A stretch of 13,282 nt of DNA, from contig CALKVG010000424.1 in the NCBI GenBank assembly GCA_937998045.1, positions 1 to 13,282 of the forward strand. The letters run 5' to 3'. The stretch is from an uncultured Myxococcales bacterium (GTDB lineage Bacteria > Myxococcota_A > Polyangia > Polyangiales > Polyangiaceae). The position numbers and the translations under genes are program-made. Every line of letters starts with the position of its first letter. The stretch's first letter is position 1. The notes under the pieces are model-generated. The model was given only the letters and a program-made list of their open reading frames with translations, searched no databases and was not told the DNA's origin. This document shows positions 8,410-13,282 of this stretch, piece by piece.

Positions 8410-10626
8410 GAACGCCTGCCCGATTCCGATGGCCAGGGCGATCGGGAGGCCCAGAAGCGTCGGCTGCCGGCCGTTGACCGGATCGGCGGACGCTGCGGCG
8501 TCCTCCGTCTTGTAGCCAATCACCTGCAGCGGCGGAACGCGATATCCGAGGTCGGCGCGGATCGGTCCGACGGGGGTGTCGTACGCGGCGCCGAGTCCGC
8601 ACGATAGATGCAAATAGCTCAGGCGAATGTCGTTCTGTCGCGGCGAAACGTCACTCATGTCGCAGAAGACCGCGGCCGACAGCGGACCGGAGACGTCGAA
8701 TCGCACCTCGTTCTGAAGCTCCCAGAGAGTGAATCCGCCCACCGGCAAGAAGCACTTGGCGGTGTCGAAACCGGGACCGTTCGGGTCGCAGCTGAACTGG
8801 ACCTGTTGCGAGGCAGTCGCCGGATTGAGAAACGGGATGACTCCGTGCGGCGCCACGCCGAGGATGGGATAACCGCGATTGGTCGTCGGTCCGCCCGAGA
8901 AGAATCCGCGAAAGTACATGATCTGCGTGTCGTGCGCGAGCCGAGCGCGCGCCGCCTCATCCGGACGCGGGGGAGCCGCAGTCGCAGTCGTCGCCGAGTG
9001 CTCGAGCTCGTCGCTCCAGCCGCTCCCGTAATTGGACGACCAGAGGAAACCCACCGAAGCGCGCGTCGCAAACGTCAGGCCACGCGCGAGCGGCAAATAG
9101 GTGCGTACCTCCGGTTGCTCGCGGACGTCCGCCGCGGTGCCGCCGAAGGGCCCCCCTGCGACCTGCAGCGTGTTGCCGATGTAGACCCCCTCGTGCGGCC
9201 GGACGGCGCTGTCGCGCAGATCGAGATGGGCGACGAGCTCCGGAAAGGAGAGCACGAGCGTCTCGAGCGCGGGATCCAGGCTCTGGACGTAGGCGAACGG
9301 GTTCTCGACCTGCAGCGTGTAGTCGAGGCTCACGAAGAGCTTTTGCCAGAAGGTTCGTTCGAGACCGACCGGCAGCTTCGCCTCGCGGTAGCCGACGACC
9401 GGCGCGTTGTCAGGCGGATTGGTCTCCACGAGCAACGGAAAAACGTTGAATTGGGGGCGAAGGAAACCGGTGGTCCGCGCTTCGAAGAGCCCCGGCTGAC
9501 GGAACTCCGTCTTCAGCCATTCTTCGGGTAAGGGCTTGAGCGGACCGCTCAAGTTGTTGATGCGCACCGGGTATAGGACGATGCCCGGGCGAAAGGTCAC
9601 GTTGAAGTCGCGCAATCCACCGAGAAAATCGCGATCCTCCCACCCGACGACGCCGTGGAGCTCGGTCTTGATCTCGTCGATCTCGAGGCCACCGCCCAAC
9701 GTGATCTGTCGCAAGCGCATCGGTTCGACCTGCACCGTGAGCGGCACGACATGATCCGGCGGGGGAGGGTCGGGCAGAGATGGGACGATCTTGACGGCGC
9801 TGAACACCTGGAGATCGAGCAGCGCCTGCGTCGCCGCGTCGATCTCGGCGGTCGAGTACGGCGTCCCCGGCCGGATGTCGATCGCGCGCCGGAGCGGCGC
9901 CTCCGGGATCTCCTGCTTGCGCGGTCCGTCGCCGTCCGGATCGAGTCCGACGATCGTGATCGGGCCGAACACCGCCGCGGGACCCGGGACGACGGCAAAG
10001 CCGTAATCCGCCGTGTGCTCGCCGACGTCCAGCTCGACCTGCGAATCGACGGTCGCGTACGCGTAACCGCGATCGGTCAGAGCTTTCTTGACCGCCGCCT
10101 CGGAGTCCTTGAAGCGCTTTTCGTCGAAGCGCTCGCCGGCGCGCACCGACGCGCGAGCGACGGCGCTGACGGCGTCCGCCACGCTGCGAGGGAGCCCCTC
10201 GAGCCCCACGACGACGACGTTCCGGTTGAGAGTAGGCTTCCCCTCGTCGACAACGATTTCGACGCGAACGTGATCCTTCTTGACCTGGAAGACGTGCGCT
10301 ACGCGCGCGTGCGCGTCGAAAAAGCCCTGCGATCGATAAAAGCGCTCCACGCGCGCCATATCGCGCTGCAAGACGGATTCGTCGTAGACCTCGTAGTCGT
10401 ACGCGATCCCCTGGAAGAGGAAGAGAAACTTGGTCGAGGCTTGGGTCGCGAGCTTGTCTTCGATCTGCTGCGGGTGAACGTCCTTCGCGTTCAGGATCCG
10501 GACCGAGTCCACGGCCGACCGCCCGGGCGGGATGCGGCTGCAGCCCACGGCCAGCGCGGCGGCGATCGCCACGGCGGCGGGGACGGACGGCACATGCGGC
10601 GACCGCGAGCTGGACGGGAAGGGCAT
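8407..10626 (-). CDS. tamA: Omp85-family TamA-like outer-membrane protein with lipoprotein signal
   Basis: A 739-residue Omp85 protein. The N-terminus is a short signal ending in LAVGC with Cys29 as the likely lipidated residue and Ser after it. Three POTRA-like domains follow, about 40-130, 134-216 and 219-302, matching TamA (three) rather than BamA (usually five). The beta-barrel runs from about 305 to the terminal Phe, with the loop-6 RGY motif at 584-586 and the strand GLGAAYDTPVGPIRADLGY at 677-695, both standard for Omp85 barrels. Four cysteines (613, 625, 655, 676) lie in the last part of the barrel, which is unusual. A lipidated Omp85 partner of TamB recalls TamL of Bacteroidetes. ATG 10626 was chosen because it gives a compact signal peptide, though no good ribosome site precedes it; the frame stays open to 10725. 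It is first in the operon with tamB. A BamA paralogue is the main alternative. Confidence 0.9.
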   Translation of the reverse strand: MPFPSSSRSPHVPSVPAAVAIAAALAVGCSRIPPGRSAVDSVRILNAKDVHPQQIEDKLATQASTKFLFLFQGIAYDYEVYDESVLQRDMARVERFYRSQGFFDAHARVAHVFQVKKDHVRVEIVVDEGKPTLNRNVVVVGLEGLPRSVADAVSAVARASVRAGERFDEKRFKDSEAAVKKALTDRGYAYATVDSQVELDVGEHTADYGFAVVPGPAAVFGPITIVGLDPDGDGPRKQEIPEAPLRRAIDIRPGTPYSTAEIDAATQALLDLQVFSAVKIVPSLPDPPPPDHVVPLTVQVEPMRLRQITLGGGLEIDEIKTELHGVVGWEDRDFLGGLRDFNVTFRPGIVLYPVRINNLSGPLKPLPEEWLKTEFRQPGLFEARTTGFLRPQFNVFPLLVETNPPDNAPVVGYREAKLPVGLERTFWQKLFVSLDYTLQVENPFAYVQSLDPALETLVLSFPELVAHLDLRDSAVRPHEGVYIGNTLQVAGGPFGGTAADVREQPEVRTYLPLARGLTFATRASVGFLWSSNYGSGWSDELEHSATTATAAPPRPDEAARARLAHDTQIMYFRGFFSGGPTTNRGYPILGVAPHGVIPFLNPATASQQVQFSCDPNGPGFDTAKCFLPVGGFTLWELQNEVRFDVSGPLSAAVFCDMSDVSPRQNDIRLSYLHLSCGLGAAYDTPVGPIRADLGYRVPPLQVIGYKTEDAAASADPVNGRQPTLLGLPIALAIGIGQAF

Positions 10627-10631
10627 GGGCG

Positions 10632-11153
10632 GTGTGGGTCTTCTTCGTGCTTCATGCACGTCGCGTGTCGTCCCGACGTCTTGCCGCCCTTGGGGCGATC
10701 CTCCTCGTGGCTTGCCGTGGCGCACTGCCGCACCCGCCGTACTCGGCGCAGCCGGCGAGCGCGCTCGCCGCGGTCGAGGTCGGCCCGCCGCCGGGCCGCG
10801 TCGAAGTCATTCCGCCACGCCCTGCGGGCGCGGATGCATGGATCGACGGCCAGTGGATCCTGCGCCATGGGCGCTGGTATTGGCTGCTCGGGCGCTGGGT
10901 GAAGACGCCTTCGGGAGCGACCTATTCGCCTTGGGTGCTCGTTCGGGCGGGCGATGGCGCGCCCTGGTATGCGCCCGGCACGTGGCGAGACTCCCATGGG
11001 GCAACCCTGCAACCGCCGCCACCGCTCGCGATCGCGACAGCGTCCGGCGAGTCCGTGGTCGACCCGGAAGGGGAGCCCGAGGATTCGGGCCGCAGCCTCA
11101 AGACCGCCCCGGCCGCGCACCCGCCGACACACGACGACTCCGCGGCGCCTTGA
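10632..11153 (+). CDS. Small WXXGXW-repeat lipoprotein
   Basis: Up to 173 residues, with an export signal ending in a good lipobox, LVAC (Cys28). The mature part contains tryptophan- and glycine-spaced repeats: DAWIDGQW, RHGRWYWLLGRWV, YSPWVLV, and PWYAPGTW at 111-118. This is the pattern of the WXXGXW (YXWGXW) repeat family of small envelope proteins of unknown function. A Pro-rich, acidic, probably disordered tail follows. The start is uncertain. GTG 10632 has AAGG-like bases about ten positions upstream but lies only five bases from the divergent tamA-like ATG. GTG 10665 would give a neat 17-residue signal sequence beginning MSSRRLAAL, without a visible ribosome site. It ends 19 bases before the convergent coiled-coil gene, and that gap shows no terminator hairpin. 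Confidence 0.7.
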   Translation: MWVFFVLHARRVSSRRLAALGAILLVACRGALPHPPYSAQPASALAAVEVGPPPGRVEVIPPRPAGADAWIDGQWILRHGRWYWLLGRWVKTPSGATYSPWVLVRAGDGAPWYAPGTWRDSHGATLQPPPPLAIATASGESVVDPEGEPEDSGRSLKTAPAAHPPTHDDSAAP

Positions 11154-11172
11154 GCTCGGCGGGGCGCTTGCG

Positions 11173-11778
11173 TCACGAAGGCGCGCGCGCCGCGACCGCC
11201 TTGTGCGCCAGAGCCAGTTTGTTCTTCGCCGACAGCACCTGCTGGCGCACGGCGTCGGCCTGCCGCGCGATCTCGGGCCACTGCTGCCCGTGCGCGCGCT
11301 CGGTCAGGGCCTCCGCCTCGGCGACGACGGCGGTCATCTGCATCTGGATCGTGTCCAGGCCCTCGAGGAGCTCCGCCTCGGACGCCCCGTTCGCGCGCCG
11401 TTCCGACAGCTCCCTGGTCAGCGTGTTCAGGTTCTTGGCGGACTCGCCCAGCACGGAGAAGCGGCCCATCAGCGCCTCGTGCTCCTGCGCCCGCGCCTGA
11501 ACCGCGCGCGCAGTGTTGAGCAGAACCGAGAGGCTCTCTGCCTGGCGGACGCGCGCGTTCTCGATCTCGCCGACGAGGGCGCGCAGCCGCTCCTGGACCC
11601 CGTCGTTTCTCCGCTCCGCATCCTGGACGATGCCGATCGCGTGGCGCAGACCGCGCTCGCTGTCCATCTTCGTGCGCTGCGCGTCGCGCGCCAGATCGTC
11701 GTACGCGCGCAGCTCCTCGTCGAGCGCCGCCGCGGCGGCGAGGAGAGGGGAGGGCGCCTTCGGGTTCGAACCTGCCAT
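11173..11778 (-). CDS. Coiled-coil protein of unknown function
   Basis: A 201-residue, Ala/Glu/Arg/Gln-rich protein that should be almost entirely alpha-helical. Heptad-like spacing of Leu, Ala and Val runs through about 12-125 and 133-195, broken near 128-134 by a Gly-containing turn. There is no signal peptide or membrane helix, so a cytoplasmic location is likely. No catalytic motif is recognisable. Similar short helical proteins are frequent in myxobacterial genomes and are usually annotated as hypothetical. ATG 11778 was chosen because a natural N-terminus (MAGSNPKAP) begins there; a GTG at 11814 would add twelve residues, and neither has a convincing ribosome site. It is convergent with the WXXGXW lipoprotein gene and lies downstream of the WD40 relic on the same strand, so it may once have followed that gene in an operon. 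Confidence 0.75.
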   Translation of the reverse strand: MAGSNPKAPSPLLAAAAALDEELRAYDDLARDAQRTKMDSERGLRHAIGIVQDAERRNDGVQERLRALVGEIENARVRQAESLSVLLNTARAVQARAQEHEALMGRFSVLGESAKNLNTLTRELSERRANGASEAELLEGLDTIQMQMTAVVAEAEALTERAHGQQWPEIARQADAVRQQVLSAKNKLALAHKAVAARAPS

Positions 11779-11852
11779 GGCGAAAACGCTAGCGCGCCCG
11801 ACGAACGGCGCCACGGGCGCAAAAGAGCGTCTCTAGCGCGCGATCGTCGGCT

Positions 11853-11868
11853 GAACCGCCGGCGGTTC
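11853..11868. repeat. Perfect 16-bp palindrome, possible operator
   Basis: GAACCGCCGGCGGTTC equals its own reverse complement over all 16 bases. It lies in the intergenic stretch, 75 bases upstream of the coiled-coil gene start (11778) and about 185 bases upstream of the PepSY start. Its size suits a dimeric repressor site. It abuts the end of the WD40-like remnant, whose last recognisable Trp codon is 11868-11870. A function is not shown by the sequence. Confidence 0.55.
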
Positions 11869-12054
11869 CATACTCGGAGGGTCGTTCCCGACTGCACGGA
11901 CGAGCCTGCGACGTTCGTGCTCATCGAAGCGGCGATCATGCGGCCGTCGGGCGAAAACGCGACCGTACGGCACGGAGTTGCGGTACGTGGGTCGGCGCGA
12001 TCGCCAGACCCTTGCAGTGCAGGGCCCTTCCAGCGATGCGCCGAAATACAACAT
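11868..12054 (-). pseudogene. Remnant of a WD40 beta-propeller gene
   Basis: Two successive WD40-repeat endings can be read in two frames. In the frame starting at 12054, residues read GASLEGPCTARVWR, with the Trp at 12004-12006, close to the usual '-ASLDGTARVWR-'. One base later in phase, 11972-11868 reads RTVAFSPDGRMIAAS and then GTTLRVW. The first matches the central strands of a WD40 repeat and the second its end, though the spacing between them is longer than normal. A single-base shift between 12003 and 11973 would join them. Upstream of 12054 the first frame meets stops, and the opposite strand is the start of the PepSY gene. Nothing this short can form a propeller, so I read it as debris of a lost gene. 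The match to the family wording is good, but two short matches could mislead. Confidence 0.5.
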
Positions 12055-12796
12055 GAACCGACTCCTTTACTCGCTTCACAAGTGGATTGCCGCGATTGCG
12101 TTCGTCCAGCTCGCGGCCTGGACGGTGAGCGGGTTCGCGTTCACCTGGATTTCGCAGGAGTCGATCCAGAGCAAGCCGGTCGAGGGCGCGCACCGCGCCG
12201 CGATCAAAGAAGCCTCCCTGGCTTCCGTCTCGCGGGTCATGGAGACCGCCATCCCGTTCACGGGGGCGGTCGACCGCGTGGAGCTGCGCAGCACCCCGGC
12301 GGGGGCGTTCTATCTGGTGCATGGCGACGCAGGCTCCGTGCGAATCGGGGGGCGGACCGGAGAGCCCGCTCCGGTCTCCGAGGCCGAGGCCGAGGCCGTC
12401 GCGCGACGCGACCAGCCGGGATCGCCCGCGGTGCGCGAGGCGACGCTCGTCACGGCGAACGCGCCCCTCGAATATCGAGACTGCGAGCCGAACGAATGCG
12501 CAATTCCCGTGTACCGTGTCGTTCTCGACGACGCCCAGTCCACCGTCGTTTACGTCGACGCGGCGACCGGAGACGTGACGGCGCGTCGCAACGAGCGCTG
12601 GCGGCTGTACGACTTCTTCTGGTCGCTGCACATCATGGACTACCGGCATCGTGAGGACTATAACCACCTCCTCATCCGCGGCGCCGCAGTCCTTGCCATG
12701 GCGACCGTCCTCTCGGGGATGATCCTCCTGGCTGTGCGCGCGTGGCGCTGGTCGAAGAGGGCGTTCAACCGGCGACGGGCCCGATGGGCTCCATGA
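12053..12796 (+). CDS. PepSY-domain membrane protein
   Basis: A 247-residue protein with a membrane helix at about 10-31, a large extracytoplasmic region, and a second helix at about 207-229 followed by a very basic tail, so both ends should be cytoplasmic. The first helix has the LHKW...SGFAFTW pattern and the second is preceded by SLHIMDYRHREDYNHLL. Both are typical of PepSY-associated transmembrane proteins, where such His residues are conserved. Residues 152-180 (VYRVVLDD, VVYVDAATGDVTARR) form a PepSY-like strand-turn-strand. DCEPNEC at 143-149 holds two cysteines four residues apart, possibly a disulfide. Relatives act in the envelope, often in iron uptake or redox settings; the role here is unknown. 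ATG 12053 begins the first helix segment; longer upstream frames lack hydrophobic or conserved content. No clear ribosome site is visible. Its last 32 bases overlap the convergent VOC gene. Confidence 0.86.
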   Translation: MNRLLYSLHKWIAAIAFVQLAAWTVSGFAFTWISQESIQSKPVEGAHRAAIKEASLASVSRVMETAIPFTGAVDRVELRSTPAGAFYLVHGDAGSVRIGGRTGEPAPVSEAEAEAVARRDQPGSPAVREATLVTANAPLEYRDCEPNECAIPVYRVVLDDAQSTVVYVDAATGDVTARRNERWRLYDFFWSLHIMDYRHREDYNHLLIRGAAVLAMATVLSGMILLAVRAWRWSKRAFNRRRARWAP

Positions 12797-13142
12797 GCTC
12801 GATGCGGTTCCCGAAGGGGTCCTCCGTGTAGATTCTACGATAACCCTCGAGTGGTTCGTCCTCGACGACCGGGCGGCCGGCCGCGATGAGGTCTCTTGCC
12901 AGCGCGGGGAGGTCGACGACCAGGAGCGCCGCATGCGCTTTCCTCGCGGCACGAAAGTCCTTCTCGACGCCCAGATGGACTTTGAGGTCGCCGCGCTCGA
13001 ACCACACGCCTCCGCGAACGGCGAGGTGCGGCGGCTTCGGTGTCTCGGGAATACCGAGGACGCCACCGTAAAAGCGTCGAGCGTCGTCTTCCCTGCCGGG
13101 TGGCATCGCGAACTGCACGTGATCGATGCGTTGGATTCTCAT
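12765..13142 (-). CDS. VOC-superfamily (glyoxalase-fold) protein
   Basis: A 125-residue single-unit vicinal-oxygen-chelate protein with two beta-alpha-beta-beta-beta modules. The first opens with RIDHVQFAMPPG (His8) and ARRFYGGVLGI, and includes KVHLGV (His56). The second starts near HAALLVVD (70-77) and ends YTEDPFGNRIELMEP (Glu115). His8, His56 and Glu115 are plausible metal ligands. The family includes glyoxalase I, fosfomycin-resistance enzymes, ring-cleavage dioxygenases and binding proteins; I cannot choose among them. It is probably cytoplasmic and dimeric. ATG 13142 starts the first strand directly and has GGGG eight bases upstream; the sixteen-codon earlier start at 13187 adds Arg-rich sequence unlike the family. 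A TATAGA hexamer at 13159-13164 (minus strand) could be a -10 element, without a convincing -35. It overlaps the convergent PepSY gene by 32 bases. Confidence 0.92.
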   Translation of the reverse strand: MRIQRIDHVQFAMPPGREDDARRFYGGVLGIPETPKPPHLAVRGGVWFERGDLKVHLGVEKDFRAARKAHAALLVVDLPALARDLIAAGRPVVEDEPLEGYRRIYTEDPFGNRIELMEPIGPVAG

Positions 13143-13214
13143 CGCGAACCCCGCGGAGTCTATACGACGTGCGGGCCGTGTTCGCACGATTGCGACGATA
13201 GTTTCGGAGAACCG

Positions 13215-13282
13215 ATGCGCGGGCCGGTGATAGTGCGCGCCGCCGTCCCCCGATTGCTTTCCCCCCGCGAGCCCCCCGCCGG
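13215..13282 (+). CDS. Possible start of a gene running off the window
   Basis: An ATG at 13215 has GGAG five bases upstream (13206-13209), and the frame stays open to the window end for 22 codons, beginning MRGPVIVRAAVPRLL. It would be divergent from the VOC gene, with about 70 bases between starts. The coding signal is too short to judge, and the last 40 bases are rich in C-runs. No family can be assigned. Confidence 0.25.
   Translation, partial: MRGPVIVRAAVPRLLSPREPPA

Noticed and set aside
8408..8602. Upstream extension of the TamB frame to 8602
   Set aside because: It overlaps the C-terminal barrel of the tamA-like gene and has Arg-rich content. The TGATG overlap at 8407 is the natural start.
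12009..12025. Inverted repeat around TGCAGTGCA before the PepSY start
   Set aside because: The arms are short, with a single-base centre and one G-T pair. It also lies inside the WD40-like remnant, so there is no independent reason to call it regulatory.

Overview
The window looks like the left end of a draft Illumina contig from a GC-rich Gram-negative bacterium. The organism is most likely a myxobacterium-like member of Myxococcota (Polyangia). The reasons are the GC-rich third codon positions, the Tat and lipoprotein signals, an Omp85/TamB outer-membrane pair, and WD40-repeat debris with the 'TARVWR' wording common in that group. The assignment is by gene style only. Bases 1-45 are not genomic: they are Illumina Nextera adapter with the end of an i7 index primer.

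Layout. (i) 46-2718, minus strand: a Tat-type FAD-linked oxidoreductase of the aldonolactone/alditol oxidase class, followed with no gap by an exported protein cut off by the contig end. The latter resembles the N-terminal half of large secreted lipase-like hydrolases. (ii) 2830-3716, plus strand: an uncharacterised membrane-protein gene with an excellent ribosome binding site but three apparent single-base frame breaks, so it is probably a pseudogene. (iii) 3764-10626, minus strand: a two-gene operon, tamA-like (Omp85 with POTRA domains and a lipoprotein signal) then tamB-like, joined by a TGATG stop-start overlap. Together they would form an envelope-spanning module for outer-membrane protein or lipid handling. 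(iv) 10632-11153, plus strand: a small WXXGXW-repeat lipoprotein whose start nearly touches the tamA-like start. (v) 11173-11778, minus strand: a cytoplasmic coiled-coil protein. (vi) 11779-12052, intergenic: a perfect 16-bp palindrome and the frameshifted remains of a WD40 beta-propeller gene. (vii) 12053-12796, plus strand: a two-helix PepSY membrane protein, overlapping tail-to-tail with a VOC/glyoxalase-fold gene (12765-13142, minus). (viii) 13143-13282: a possible start of a further plus-strand gene running off the end.

I see no CRISPR array, tRNA, rRNA, transposase or integrase. Most of the window is ordinary envelope and accessory chromosome. The points that deserve attention are the adapter, the lipidated Omp85 protein, the altered active-site residues in the flavoprotein, the triple-frameshifted membrane gene, and the WD40 relic beside the palindrome.
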